This document shows, one piece after another, positions 16,557 through 25,720 of a stretch of 64,000 nucleotides of DNA (positions within the stretch are counted from its first letter, which is position 1; each line of letters opens with the position of its first letter). The translations under genes were made by a program, and so were the position numbers. This stretch comes from Planctomycetota bacterium (GTDB lineage Bacteria > Planctomycetota > Phycisphaerae > Phycisphaerales > UBA1924). The notes under the pieces were generated by a model. It had not been told where the DNA came from, did no database searches, and was given only the letters and a program-made list of their open reading frames with translations. The stretch is from NCBI GenBank assembly GCA_039819165.1, contig JBCBSM010000001.1:2232001-2296000 (forward strand), written 5' to 3'.

Positions 16557-17795
16557 GTGTCGACGGCTTCGATCACGCTCGCGGCGAGCGATGGCGCGCA
16601 GGACCGTGCAGACGCGCTGTGGGCGGCCATCACGCGGACCTGGGGCCCGGACGCCCCCGAGCCCAGGCGGATGGACGCCGCCGACCTGGCCGACGCGCTC
16701 CTGGACGACGAGGCCGACGCCCCCCCGGGCGGCATCGCGCTGGTCGTACTCGACGAGCACGCCCCGCGGGCCACGGTGGTCGCGCTGGCGCACATGCTCC
16801 GCGATGCGCTCATCGCCGGGTACGTGCAGCTGCCAGCGCTCGACGCCGACCTGCGGCGAGAGGTCTCGGGCGGCGGTCTGCTGGCGATCGACCGCGACGC
16901 GGCGGCGGCCGAGATCGCCGAGGGGCTGCGGGCGCTGGCGTCGAGGCAGGAGGCCGTGGGCATGCTGCAGCGGGAGCTGCGGATCCTCAGCAGCTTCCAG
17001 GGTGGCGCCAAGCAGGAGATGGATCGGCTGCACGAGGAGCTGAACCTGGCGGCGGCCATCCAGCAGGAGCTGCTGCCCGCCCAGCTGCCGCAGCCCGAGG
17101 GGCTGGAGTGCGGGGCGCTGTTCCGGCCGGCCAGCTACGTGAGCGGCGACATCTACGACGTCACGCAGATCGACGACGACCGCCTGGCGTTCTTCGTGGC
17201 CGACGCGGTAGGCCACGGCGTGCCCGCGGCGCTGCTGACGATGGTGATCTCGCGCAGCCTGCGCTCGGGGGCGGCCACGCGCTCGCCCGCCGAGGCGATC
17301 ACCGCGCTCAACGCCGACCTCGTGCGCGCCCAGCGGGGCCGCTCGCGCTTCGCGACCGCGGTGTGCGGCACCATCGACGTCCGCAGCCGCGAGGTAACGC
17401 TGTGCACCGCGGGCCATCCGCCGGCGCTGCTCTTCGGCGAGCACGGCATGACACCCATCGAGAGCGGCGGGGCGCTGCTGGGCGTCTTCGAGGGCGAGCC
17501 CTACGAGCAGACCAGCTTCACGCTCGAGCGGGGCCAGACGCTCGTGCTGTACAGCGATGGCTTCGAGATGGCCTTCCCCGACGGCGGCGAGGCGGCGGCC
17601 TCGGACGTGTACCTCCGCGAGTTCGCGGCGCTGCCGTGGTCCGGCCAGGACCGGCAGGGCACCACCGACGCGGCGCTGCAGAAGCTCGCCGAGCGCGTCG
17701 ACTGCCAGGCGGGCTCGCTGCACCAGCGGGACGACCTGACGGTGCTGGCGATCGCGGCGCAGCCCGAGTCCGGCGCGGGCCGGCGGGCGGCGTAG
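16557..17795 (+). CDS. SpoIIE/RsbU-type PP2C serine phosphatase
   Basis: 412 residues starting at GTG, with GGAGGAGG upstream. The first about 130 residues look like a degenerate receiver-like domain without a clear phospho-Asp. A helical linker follows (ELRILSSFQGGAKQEMDRLHEELNL, residues about 140-165). The PP2C-type domain runs from about 165, with QQELLPAQLPQPEGL, SGDIYDVTQIDDDRLAFFVADAVGHG, CTAGHPPALLFG and VLYSDGFEMAF. Metal-binding Asp residues are in SGDIYD, ADAVGHG and YSDG. Such proteins dephosphorylate anti-anti-sigma factors of the SpoIIAA/RsbV type. No partner-switch gene is adjacent, so the target is unknown. Confidence 0.87.
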   Translation: MSTASITLAASDGAQDRADALWAAITRTWGPDAPEPRRMDAADLADALLDDEADAPPGGIALVVLDEHAPRATVVALAHMLRDALIAGYVQLPALDADLRREVSGGGLLAIDRDAAAAEIAEGLRALASRQEAVGMLQRELRILSSFQGGAKQEMDRLHEELNLAAAIQQELLPAQLPQPEGLECGALFRPASYVSGDIYDVTQIDDDRLAFFVADAVGHGVPAALLTMVISRSLRSGAATRSPAEAITALNADLVRAQRGRSRFATAVCGTIDVRSREVTLCTAGHPPALLFGEHGMTPIESGGALLGVFEGEPYEQTSFTLERGQTLVLYSDGFEMAFPDGGEAAASDVYLREFAALPWSGQDRQGTTDAALQKLAERVDCQAGSLHQRDDLTVLAIAAQPESGAGRRAA

Positions 17796-17819
17796 CCCGC
17801 GCCGATCTCTCAATTCTCC

Positions 17820-18635
17820 TTAGTTCCTGGTTGCTGCGACGTCGGGAGCACTCCGCGTGCGGAGCCACCGGTCGGTCTCGACCAGCCCGTCGCGCAGGCG
17901 GATGACCCGCTCGCAGCGGTCGGCCACCGAGTCGTCGTGGGTGACCATGATGATGGTCATGCCCCGGGCGTGCAGCGACTCGAAGAGCTGGAGGATCTCC
18001 TCGCCTGTGCGCGAATCGAGGTTGCCCGTGGGCTCGTCGGCCATGAGGATCTTGGGGTCGGCCACGAGCGACCGGGCGATGGCGACGCGTTGCTGCTGGC
18101 CGCCCGAGAGCTCCCGCGGGCGGTGCCCCAGCCGATCGCCCAGGCCGACCATCCCCAGCTTCTCGATGGCGCGGCTGCGGCGCTCGCCCTTCTCCACGCC
18201 CTGGTAGAACAGCGGCACCTCGACGTTCTCCTCGACGGTGAGCTGCGGGATGAGGTTGAAGGCCTGGAAGACGAAGCCGATGGTCTGCCCGCGGAACAGC
18301 GACAGCTCCTCGTCGGTCATCTCGCGGATGTCGCGGCCCGCGAGCAGGTAGCGGCCGCCGGTCGGGCGATCGAGGCAGCCCAGGATGTTCATGAGGGTGC
18401 TCTTGCCCGAGCCCGAGGCGCCCATGATGGCGACGTACTCGCCCCGGCCGATCTGCACGTCGATGCCGCGGAGGGCCTCGACCATGATCGAGCCGTCCGG
18501 CTTGTAGTAGGCCTTGGAGAGATCGGTGAGCTCGGCGACGGCGTCGCGGGCATCGGGGGGGCCGGCGGCGCTCTCCGGGCCGGCCGCGGGGGCGGCCGCC
18601 GGTGGGGCGTCGGGGTGGGCGCTGTCGGGCGGCAT
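17820..18635 (-). CDS. ABC transporter ATP-binding protein (LolD/MacB type)
   Basis: 271 residues. The Walker A motif is GASGSGKST (72-80), the Q-loop lies in FVFQAFNLIPQLTVEENV, the signature is LSGGQQQR (177-184), Walker B is ILMADEPTGNLDSR, and the H-loop is MVTHD. The FNLIPQLTVEENVEVPL segment marks the lipoprotein-release/MacB subfamily. The N-terminal 30 residues are Pro/Ala-rich and unlike the family. The matching permease (FtsX-like) is not in the window, so the substrate is unknown. The gene is divergent from tRNA-Trp. Confidence 0.9.
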   Translation of the reverse strand: MPPDSAHPDAPPAAAPAAGPESAAGPPDARDAVAELTDLSKAYYKPDGSIMVEALRGIDVQIGRGEYVAIMGASGSGKSTLMNILGCLDRPTGGRYLLAGRDIREMTDEELSLFRGQTIGFVFQAFNLIPQLTVEENVEVPLFYQGVEKGERRSRAIEKLGMVGLGDRLGHRPRELSGGQQQRVAIARSLVADPKILMADEPTGNLDSRTGEEILQLFESLHARGMTIIMVTHDDSVADRCERVIRLRDGLVETDRWLRTRSAPDVAATRN

Positions 18636-18764
18636 CGGCGAACTGTACAGGTGCGTTCGAGATCGGTTCGCCCCCACGCGGACTTTCTTGCCGCCGGCGG
18701 CGTGCCAATCATCCTGGTCCGGGGCCGCGTCGCCGGTGGATCGCGTCGCGGCCCGACAATCCGA

Positions 18765-18838
<74 letters not shown>

Positions 18839-18843
18839 CGTGC

Positions 18844-18861
18844 GCGGGGCGAAGGCCCCGC
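18844..18861 (+). terminator. Small GC hairpin between tRNA-Trp and secE
   Basis: GCGGGGC-GAAG-GCCCCGC forms a perfect 7-bp stem six bases after the tRNA. There is no T-run, so it is more likely a tRNA 3'-processing boundary or weak attenuator than a strong terminator, since secE begins 40 bases further on. Confidence 0.35.
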
Positions 18862-18901
18862 ATCCAGATCCGGCGACATCCGGCCGGAACGCGAGGTGGC
18901 G

Positions 18902-19576
18902 ATGGCACTGGCGATGTACAAGCCGGGACAGGGTTATTGGACCCGGGCGATGACGGCGGTCTTCGGCGGCGTGCTCGTGCTCGCCGCGGCGGCCTGGCTC
19001 TACGGCCAGGGCGTGCTCATCCCGCTGCCCGACCGGGCCTGGAACGCCAACTACCTCTCGACCGACGCCAGCGTCGAGATGGGCGACACCGTCACCCTGC
19101 TCGGGCAGACCGTCAGCGGCGAGCGGCCCGCGCTGGGCACGGCGGCGGTCGAATCCGTGGAGGTCGGGGGCAGCGGCGGGCTGGTCACCCTCGTGGACAT
19201 GCAGGTGGACGAGGGCGTGCAGCGGCCGCAGGTCCAGGCGCTGCGGACCGCCTCGGGCACCGAGCTGGCCATCGACGGCGGCGTTCGCGGCGTGCCCATC
19301 GTCGACCGCATCTACGTCCAGGGCGGGCTGGTGCTGGTCACCGTGCTGCTGGGCGCGTCGATGCTGCTCTACTTCGTGGCCGTCCGGCGGTCGTCGGTGG
19401 ACTTCCTGATCGCCACCGACGGCGAGATGCGGAAGGTCAACTGGTCGACCCGCAAGGACGTCATCGGGTCGACCTGGGTGGTCATCGGGGCCTCGCTGCT
19501 GCTGGGCATCTGCCTGTTCCTGGTCGACACCGTCTTCGCCACGGTGTTCCGCCAGGTGGGCGTGCTGGACGGCTAG
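18902..19576 (+). CDS. secE: Preprotein translocase subunit SecE (extended)
   Basis: 224 residues, against about 60-130 in most bacteria. The real SecE core is at the C-terminus: EMRKVNWSTRKDVIGSTWVVI is the diagnostic amphipathic-plus-membrane motif, followed by the final helix LLLGICLFLVDTVFATVF. Two more hydrophobic segments precede it (AVFGGVLVLAAAAWLYG and LVLVTVLLGASMLLYFV), with about 110 polar residues between them that would face the periplasm or paryphoplasm. It is an essential part of SecYEG. It lies 63 bases after tRNA-Trp and upstream of nusG, the conserved neighbourhood. Confidence 0.92.
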   Translation: MALAMYKPGQGYWTRAMTAVFGGVLVLAAAAWLYGQGVLIPLPDRAWNANYLSTDASVEMGDTVTLLGQTVSGERPALGTAAVESVEVGGSGGLVTLVDMQVDEGVQRPQVQALRTASGTELAIDGGVRGVPIVDRIYVQGGLVLVTVLLGASMLLYFVAVRRSSVDFLIATDGEMRKVNWSTRKDVIGSTWVVIGASLLLGICLFLVDTVFATVFRQVGVLDG

Positions 19577-19699
19577 GCGGGCCAGCCTTATCATGACTGT
19601 GATCGGCCGTGGACCGCTGCGAGCGTGTCCGCGGCCGCTGTCACTCTCTGGAGCCCCCACGCGAGATGCGGGCGGCGGGCCGCAGCGACGGAGCCAGCC

Positions 19700-20512
19700 A
19701 TGATCGAGGGCGAGACCCCTACGCAGACCTCCACAACGCCGACCGAGCCGCCGACCGAGCCGCCGACCGAGCCCGCGGGTCCCCAGCCGGCCGACGACGC
19801 GGCTCCCGCCGGGGAGGCGGAGGCACCGGCCTCGCCGGCCGAGCCCAAGCCGGCCGAGGCCGAACCCACCGAGACCAAGACCACCGAGACCAAGACCACC
19901 GAGACCAAGACCGCCGAGGCCGAGCCGCCGGCCGAGCCCGACGAGCCCATCGTGCAGGAGGGCATGGGCTGGTTCGCGCTGCGGGTGGCCTCCAACAAGG
20001 AGAGCTCGGTCCGCGACACGCTGCTGCGGAAGGTGGCCATCGAGAACAAGACCGAGTTCGTGGGCCGCATCCTGGTGCCCACCGAGAAGAACCGCACCTT
20101 CAAGAACGGCAAGATGAAGGTGACCGAGACCAAGCTCTACCCGGGCTACGTCTTCGTGGAGATGAAGCTCGAGGACGACGGCCGCATCCCCCAGGACGTG
20201 TTCTTCCTGATCAAGGAGACCACGGGCGTGGGCGATTTCGTGGGCACGCCCCGGCCCACGCCGCTGGAGCTGCACGAGATCGAGAAGATCCAGCAGAGCA
20301 GCAAGGCGCCCGACGAGGAGCCCGAGGTGCGGATGAGCTTCGCCAAGGGCGAGCACGTCACCATCAAGGAGGGCCCCTTCGAGGGCTACGAGGGCACCGT
20401 CGACGAGCTGCTGCCCGAGAAGGGCCTGGTGAAGGTGATCGTGACGATCTTCGGCCGCCAGACGCCCATCGAGATCGAGGAGTGGAAGCTCTCCAAGGTG
20501 GACGAGAGCTAG
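19700..20512 (+). CDS. nusG: Transcription antitermination factor NusG
   Basis: 270 residues starting MIEGETPTQ. The first 90 residues are an acidic Pro/Thr/Glu tail with tandem TEPP and TETKT repeats. The NGN domain follows (GMGWFALRVASNKESSVRDT, LYPGYVFVEMKL, GDFVGTPRPTPL), and the C-terminal KOW domain is recognised from KGEHVTIKEGPFEGYEGTVDE to the end. It binds RNA polymerase and either ribosomes or Rho. The usual downstream partners rplK-rplA are not here: a repeat element begins on its stop codon, and the AsmA-like gene follows. Confidence 0.93.
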   Translation: MIEGETPTQTSTTPTEPPTEPPTEPAGPQPADDAAPAGEAEAPASPAEPKPAEAEPTETKTTETKTTETKTAEAEPPAEPDEPIVQEGMGWFALRVASNKESSVRDTLLRKVAIENKTEFVGRILVPTEKNRTFKNGKMKVTETKLYPGYVFVEMKLEDDGRIPQDVFFLIKETTGVGDFVGTPRPTPLELHEIEKIQQSSKAPDEEPEVRMSFAKGEHVTIKEGPFEGYEGTVDELLPEKGLVKVIVTIFGRQTPIEIEEWKLSKVDES

Positions 20513-20635
20513 AGCGTCTTTTGAGCGCTCCGTAGCGGCCTCCGGCCACACACTCGCTCTAGTACGGCCGCGCCGGAGTGAATCCGGCGGGCCTGGACGA
20601 ACGCACACGCCACACGTGAGTCGAATCTGCTCTAG
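20510..20635. repeat. Structured intergenic repeat, copy after nusG
   Basis: 126 bases beginning on the nusG stop codon. It is bounded by CTAGAGC at the left and GCTCTAG at the right. Inside are a GCGGCC-TCC-GGCCAC hairpin (one mismatch) and a perfect CGCCGGA-GTGAA-TCCGGCG hairpin. It is clearly alignable over its full length with the copy at 24897-25023. Confidence 0.8.
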
Positions 20636-20690
20636 ACGCTTCACGACGGAATGAACCGCCGGCGCATCGTCGTTGTGTACCCTGCGGACG

Positions 20691-23600
20691 GTGGGAACAC
20701 GGGAGACGCCGGCGGTGCCCGAGGCGGTGCCTGAACAGACCACGAAGACTCGCGGGCGGCGCCTGCGACGCTGGGCCATGGTGCTCGGCGGTGCGCTGAT
20801 TCTCCTGCTGGTGGCCGTCATCGCGAGCGGTCCCTGGCTGCTCGGCCGGCTTGCGCCAACGCTGGCCGCCCGCGCACCCATCCCCGGCCATCTGGCGGTG
20901 CGGGACGCCTCGCTCTCGTGGCTCGGCGGGCTGCGCGTCGGCGAGGCGACGCTCTACGACGCGGACGGCAACGCCATCGCCGGTCTCCGCGCGTCGACCG
21001 GTGGCGGGCTGCTGGGGCTGCTCGACGGCGTGGTGCAGCAGGACGTGGTCGTCGAGGGCTGGGCCCACGTGGTCGTGGCCGAGGACGGCACGACCAACAT
21101 CGAGCGGGCGCTCGGCCTGTCCCGCGGCGCGCGTGGCCCCGCGGCCCCACCACCGCCGCCCGCGTCCCGCGACGCGATGCCCGTGCGTCGGATCGTGGTC
21201 GACGGCCTGCGCGTGGTCGTGACGCCGCCCGGCGGCGAGCGCGTCTCGCTCGTCGGCTCGGGCAATGCGGCCTTCGACGGCGGCGCTCTGAGCGCGACCT
21301 TCGACGGGCGCACCGGCACGGTGGCGTCCGCGGGCATCGACGCGGCGTCGATCGCCGCGATGGCGCCGGGCCGGAGCGTCGTCGCGCTCGATGCGCAGCT
21401 CGATCTCGGAACGCTCTCGGGTACGGCGTCGGCGAGACTCGCGGACCTGCCGCCGCAACTGGCCGCGGTCACCGCCGCGTGGCTGCCGGAGGGCGCAGGC
21501 CGCGACGCGTTGGCGATCGCGCTCGCCGGCGGACTCGACGCGCAGGTGCAGATCGAATTGGACCGCGGGGCGCCGATCGTCGCCGTGGTCGACGCCGAAT
21601 CCGATACGCTGCGCGTCGACCTCCGCGCCAAGAGCGGCAACGACGCGATTGCGCTGGCCGCACCCGCGACGCTGCGGCTCGACGCCGACGCCTTCCTGCG
21701 GTCGCCGAGCGTGCGGCGGCTGGTGCTGGCGTCGCCCGACGTGGACCTGGAGCGGGCGGGCATGGTCGAGCTGTCGATCGCGACCGCCCGCGTGCCCCGC
21801 GACGGCGGCGTGCCGGCGTGGCATGCCGCGACGGGCCGCGCGACGGTCGCGATCGAGGACGCGACGCTGCGGGTGCCGGGCCCGGACGGTCGTCCGGTGG
21901 GCGTGGATCTCTCGGGCGCCACGCTCGAGGCGGATCGCTCGGCGGCGGGACCGGCCCGCATCGCGGGGCGATCGGGCGTCGCGCTCGCGGGCGAGCGGCC
22001 CGGCCGCGTCGAGTTCGAGGTGGACATCGGCGTGGAGGATCTTGCCGCCGTTGGTGCGCTGGAAAGAGCGATGCTCGCCCGCGCGTTTCCCGCCGGGAGC
22101 GTCACGATCGAGGGTCTGCCCACCGGCGCGCTGGCTCCATGGCTGCGCTCGCTGCGAGAGCGTGGCATCGAGCTCGCCGAGGCTGCCGGCCCGGTGCTGG
22201 CGGCGGACGCACGCTGGGGGGTGGCCGACGACGGCCGTCCAGAGGTGTCCGCCCGCGTGCAGGCCAAGGCGCTCGACGCGGAGGTCGCCGGCCTGTGGAC
22301 CGACCGGGGCATCGAGATCGGCACGACGCCGGCGCGCATCCGCCTTGGACGACCCGCGATGGCCGTGGCGCCATTGCTGCCCGAGGGATGGACACTTCGA
22401 GGCGACGGCGACGTGCGGCTGACGATTCTCGATGCCCTGCTGCCGATCGACGGCGGGGGGTTCGATCCGGCACTCGCAACCGGCGCACTGCGGCTGGACG
22501 CGGGCGGCTTCGAGATCGTGCCGCCCGGCGGCCCCCCGGTGCGATCGGAGCGGCTGGCGGCGACGCTCGGCGTGGCGCGGGACGCCTCGATGCTCTCGCT
22601 CTCGATCGAAGGCGGCGTCGATGGCCGCCCCGCGACGCTGGCGGCCGAACTCAGCGCGGGCGCGATCGCGTCGCTCGCGGGCGCGACGCTGACCGACCCG
22701 CCGGCGGTCGTCGGCACGATCGAGGCGTCGGCGGCCACCACGGCGCTCGGGGCGCTGGACATCGACGCCGCGGGCCGGCCGCTGCAGAGGTGGCTCGCCG
22801 ACGCCATCGGCCCCGAGGCCAGCGTGCGGCTGACCCTCCGCGAGCCGGCGGAGGGGCGGGCGTTCGAGGGCGTGCTCTTTGCCGGCGGGCCACACGGCCG
22901 AGTACGCACCGAGCAGCTGCGGATGGTCGACGGACGGCTGGCCGCCAACGCGATCGTGGCGACGGGGGAGATCACGCCGGCGCTGTGGTCGGCCGTCGCG
23001 CCGCTGGCGGGGCTGGAGGGTTCCTCGCTCGCCGCGCCCGCGGGGTACGAGGCGAAGACCGGTGCGGCATCCCTCGAGCTGGCGAATCTCACGGCGTGGC
23101 GGGCGGCGCTCGAGGAGGTTCCCGTCGAGCTTGCGTTTGCCGATCCCATCGGCCTGCGTGGGCTGCCGGTGGGCGCCGACGACGCGGGGGCGGCGGTGCG
23201 GCGCGACGTGTCGATCCGCGGGCTGCGCGGCACGGTGGATGCGCTCGGCCCCGCGCTCGCCGCGGAACCGGGCTGGCGCGCAGGGCTGTCGGCCGAGGCC
23301 TGGACGCCGGGCGACCAGCGGATCGGATCGATCCAGGCCACGGCCGCCGCCCCCGACGCCGAGCGGGTCGTGCTCGAGGCGACGGCCACCGAGGTGGACG
23401 TGCCGTCCGCCATGACGCTGGCGGGCCTGGATGCGTCGGCTCCGTCGATGGTCGGCGCACTCGGGGGGTCCGCATCGATCGACGCCCGGATGGTCGCCCG
23501 CCGTGGCGACGCGGGAGCGCTTGCGCTCGCGGCCGCGACGCTCGACCTGCAGGGGGATCGCCTGAAGACGACCGAGCCGCTCGAATTGCGGGCGGGGGCC

Positions 23601-24899
23601 CGCACGATGCGGATCGCCGAGCCCGTGCGGCTGGCGTGGTCGCCCGACGCCGACTGGATGGCGAGCGAACTAGGCCTCGGCGTTGCGTCGGCTTCGCCCA
23701 TTGCCATCGAGGTTCGCGAGCTGGCGATGGGCAATGCGATGGCCGCTGGCGAGGCGCTGCTCGACCCGCAGCTGTTCCGCCTCGCGGCGACCGTTTCGGG
23801 CGACGGTGTCGCGCTGCGGCGGGCCGATGGCGGCTCGGGGCGGCTGGACGACGTGCGGATCGAGGCGCACCGGACCGGGCCGGGCGTGGTGGCGATCGAT
23901 GCCGCCGCGGTGGCGCCCAACGGTGGGCGGCTGGACCTCTCGGGCGTGGTGGCCGGCCTGGGCGCGAGCGGCGGCTTCTCGATGGACGACCTGTCGGCCA
24001 CGCTGGTCGCGCGGGGCGACGAGATCCCGGTGGGCATGGTGGACTCCCTGGCGGGTGCGAACGGCCTGCTGCTGGAGGGCTTCGGCAACCTGGCGACGCT
24101 CGATGCGCAGCTCGACGACGCCGTGCTGCGGGGCGGCGGGCTGCGAAGCGGCTCGGTGCGCGCCAGCATCCGCGGGCCGCGGGCGGCGGTGCTCGCCGAT
24201 GGCCGCATCGACGACGGCGTGCTCCGCCTGCCGGGCCAGCAGACGGTGCTGACGCTAAACATGATCCGTCCGGATGTTGCGGATCGCTTCGGCAGCCTCA
24301 TCCCGCAGGTGCTGCACCTCGAGAAGCGGCCCGAAGACGGGCCCGCGACGCTGGTGCTCACCGACGCCGCCGTGCCGCTCGACGGCGACCTCGCGCGGCT
24401 GGACCTGCCGCAGGGGCAGCTCGCGCTGGGCACCGCCCGCTTCGAGACGACGCCCGCGTTCGCCAACATCCTCCAGCTCGCGGGCCGGCGGGACGCGGGG
24501 CTCGTCGGCCGCCGTCTGCAGCCCATCCGGGCCCGCGTGGAGCGGGGCGTGGTGGCCTACGAGCCCTTCGAGCTGCCGCTGGGCGAGTTCACGCTCGAGA
24601 GCGAGGGCACCATCGACCTGGTCGGGCGACGGATGGACATCCTCACGTGGATCCCGCTGGGGGCGCTCAGCGACGAGGCCGCCGGCCGCTTCGGCATGGG
24701 GCTGGGCCGCGCGCTGGGACGATCCGTGCCCGGGCTGGAAGCCGCATCCATGGTGCCCTGGCGGACCAGCGGCCCGTTTGGTCGCACGACGACGGCCCCC
24801 GCGCCCGAGCAGCTGATCGAGCGGCGGGGCCGCGAGTTCTTCGAGGGCCTCGACCCGAGCCAGGCCATCCGCGACATCTTCCGCCTGCCCGGCGGCTAG
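20691..24899 (+). CDS. Giant AsmA-like membrane-anchored protein
   Basis: About 1402 residues from a GTG start (VGTRETPAVP); a TTG six codons upstream is an alternative. One N-terminal membrane anchor is seen (MVLGGALILLLVAVIASGPWLLG), then a very long beta-rich body with repeated short strands (patterns such as VRLTILDALLPID, ARVERGVVAYEPFELPLGEF). The end resembles the AsmA C-terminal domain, with LESEGTIDLVGRRMDILTWIPLG. AsmA/TamB/YhdP-type proteins form long periplasmic bridges thought to carry phospholipids to the outer membrane. The middle is too divergent to assign repeats by eye. It is flanked on both sides by copies of the same structured repeat. Confidence 0.75.
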   Translation: MGTRETPAVPEAVPEQTTKTRGRRLRRWAMVLGGALILLLVAVIASGPWLLGRLAPTLAARAPIPGHLAVRDASLSWLGGLRVGEATLYDADGNAIAGLRASTGGGLLGLLDGVVQQDVVVEGWAHVVVAEDGTTNIERALGLSRGARGPAAPPPPPASRDAMPVRRIVVDGLRVVVTPPGGERVSLVGSGNAAFDGGALSATFDGRTGTVASAGIDAASIAAMAPGRSVVALDAQLDLGTLSGTASARLADLPPQLAAVTAAWLPEGAGRDALAIALAGGLDAQVQIELDRGAPIVAVVDAESDTLRVDLRAKSGNDAIALAAPATLRLDADAFLRSPSVRRLVLASPDVDLERAGMVELSIATARVPRDGGVPAWHAATGRATVAIEDATLRVPGPDGRPVGVDLSGATLEADRSAAGPARIAGRSGVALAGERPGRVEFEVDIGVEDLAAVGALERAMLARAFPAGSVTIEGLPTGALAPWLRSLRERGIELAEAAGPVLAADARWGVADDGRPEVSARVQAKALDAEVAGLWTDRGIEIGTTPARIRLGRPAMAVAPLLPEGWTLRGDGDVRLTILDALLPIDGGGFDPALATGALRLDAGGFEIVPPGGPPVRSERLAATLGVARDASMLSLSIEGGVDGRPATLAAELSAGAIASLAGATLTDPPAVVGTIEASAATTALGALDIDAAGRPLQRWLADAIGPEASVRLTLREPAEGRAFEGVLFAGGPHGRVRTEQLRMVDGRLAANAIVATGEITPALWSAVAPLAGLEGSSLAAPAGYEAKTGAASLELANLTAWRAALEEVPVELAFADPIGLRGLPVGADDAGAAVRRDVSIRGLRGTVDALGPALAAEPGWRAGLSAEAWTPGDQRIGSIQATAAAPDAERVVLEATATEVDVPSAMTLAGLDASAPSMVGALGGSASIDARMVARRGDAGALALAAATLDLQGDRLKTTEPLELRAGARTMRIAEPVRLAWSPDADWMASELGLGVASASPIAIEVRELAMGNAMAAGEALLDPQLFRLAATVSGDGVALRRADGGSGRLDDVRIEAHRTGPGVVAIDAAAVAPNGGRLDLSGVVAGLGASGGFSMDDLSATLVARGDEIPVGMVDSLAGANGLLLEGFGNLATLDAQLDDAVLRGGGLRSGSVRASIRGPRAAVLADGRIDDGVLRLPGQQTVLTLNMIRPDVADRFGSLIPQVLHLEKRPEDGPATLVLTDAAVPLDGDLARLDLPQGQLALGTARFETTPAFANILQLAGRRDAGLVGRRLQPIRARVERGVVAYEPFELPLGEFTLESEGTIDLVGRRMDILTWIPLGALSDEAAGRFGMGLGRALGRSVPGLEAASMVPWRTSGPFGRTTTAPAPEQLIERRGREFFEGLDPSQAIRDIFRLPGG

Positions 24900-25023
24900 A
24901 GCATCTTCGAACGCTCCGTAGCGGCCGTGCGGCCGCACACTCGCTCTCGTACGGCCTCGCCGGAGGTACGTCCGGCGGGCCTACACGAACGCACGCGCTA
25001 CACGTGGATCGAATCTGCTCTAG
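24897..25023. repeat. Structured intergenic repeat, copy after AsmA-like gene
   Basis: 127 bases starting on the stop codon of the preceding gene and ending GCTCTAG. It is highly similar to the copy after nusG. The hairpin stems are kept while loops differ: GCGGCC-GTGC-GGCCGC here, and CGCCGGA-GGTACG-TCCGGCG. It separates the AsmA-like gene from the convergent NUDIX gene, so it could act as a bidirectional terminator. Confidence 0.8.
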
Positions 25024-25033
25024 CGGCTGACCA

Positions 25034-25720
25034 CTAGGCCCAGCCGAGCCAGCGGGCGGTCGCGATCATGGGTCCGATTACCGGCTCGTGGTCCAGGAAC
25101 GCGGGCAGGTCGGCGATGGGGATCCACCGCGCCTCGTCGTACTCCCACGCGTGCTCGCGCGGTGGGCGGAGCGGCGGCGGGTCGCCCTCGAGGCGCGCAC
25201 GAACGAGGACATCGACGCTGCGCGCACCCGGATCGGGCACGATGCCTACGACGCGAGCGTCACGCAGCGGATGCGCGATGCCCACCTCCTCGTGCAGCTC
25301 GCGGCGGAGCGTGCGGAGGAGGTCCGGCTGGCCGAGCACGCGGGCGTCGTCGGCCGCTTCCAGCCCGCCGGAGGGTCCGAACTCCCACATGCCCGGATAG
25401 CTGCGGGTCGAGCGCCCGCGGCGGCCGGCGAGCACAACGGGCCGCCGGCCCGCCTGCGCCTCGATGATGCCGGTGATGCTGAGGATCGACACGGGCACCA
25501 CCGCCGCCCGCGGGCACACGAGGTGCGCGAAGCGGTCGAGCCGCGCGTGCAGCGTGGCGGACGCCGCGTCGATTGCGGTGATCGCGAGGATGGGACCGTC
25601 GAACAGCCGCGGGTTGGCCTCGGTCGCCGCCCGCCACCGCTCGGCGATGCCGGGATCGCGGGCCGGCCGCGGGCCGGCGACGACCACCGTGGGCGGGCGC
25701 CGCAGCGGCAGGATCTTCAC
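25034..25720 (-). CDS. NUDIX hydrolase
   Basis: 228 residues. The NUDIX box is partly canonical: the core RRELHEEVGI gives the REXXEEXG metal site, preceded at unusual distance by GPSGGLEAADDARVLG; the insert before the helix is longer than the standard GX5E spacing. The N-terminal 110 residues carry ILAITAIDAASATLHARLD and VVPVSILSITGIIEAQAGR. The substrate cannot be predicted. Its start overlaps the ybaB stop by four bases (ATGA), so it is the last gene of the dnaX cluster. Confidence 0.82.
   Translation of the reverse strand: MKILPLRRPPTVVVAGPRPARDPGIAERWRAATEANPRLFDGPILAITAIDAASATLHARLDRFAHLVCPRAAVVPVSILSITGIIEAQAGRRPVVLAGRRGRSTRSYPGMWEFGPSGGLEAADDARVLGQPDLLRTLRRELHEEVGIAHPLRDARVVGIVPDPGARSVDVLVRARLEGDPPPLRPPREHAWEYDEARWIPIADLPAFLDHEPVIGPMIATARWLGWA

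Noticed and set aside
20954-24526. 1190-residue open frame antisense to the AsmA-like gene
   Set aside because: GC-rich codon bias leaves the opposite frame free of stops; the translation is low-complexity Ser/Arg/Pro, and the plus frame has a signal anchor and an AsmA-type end.
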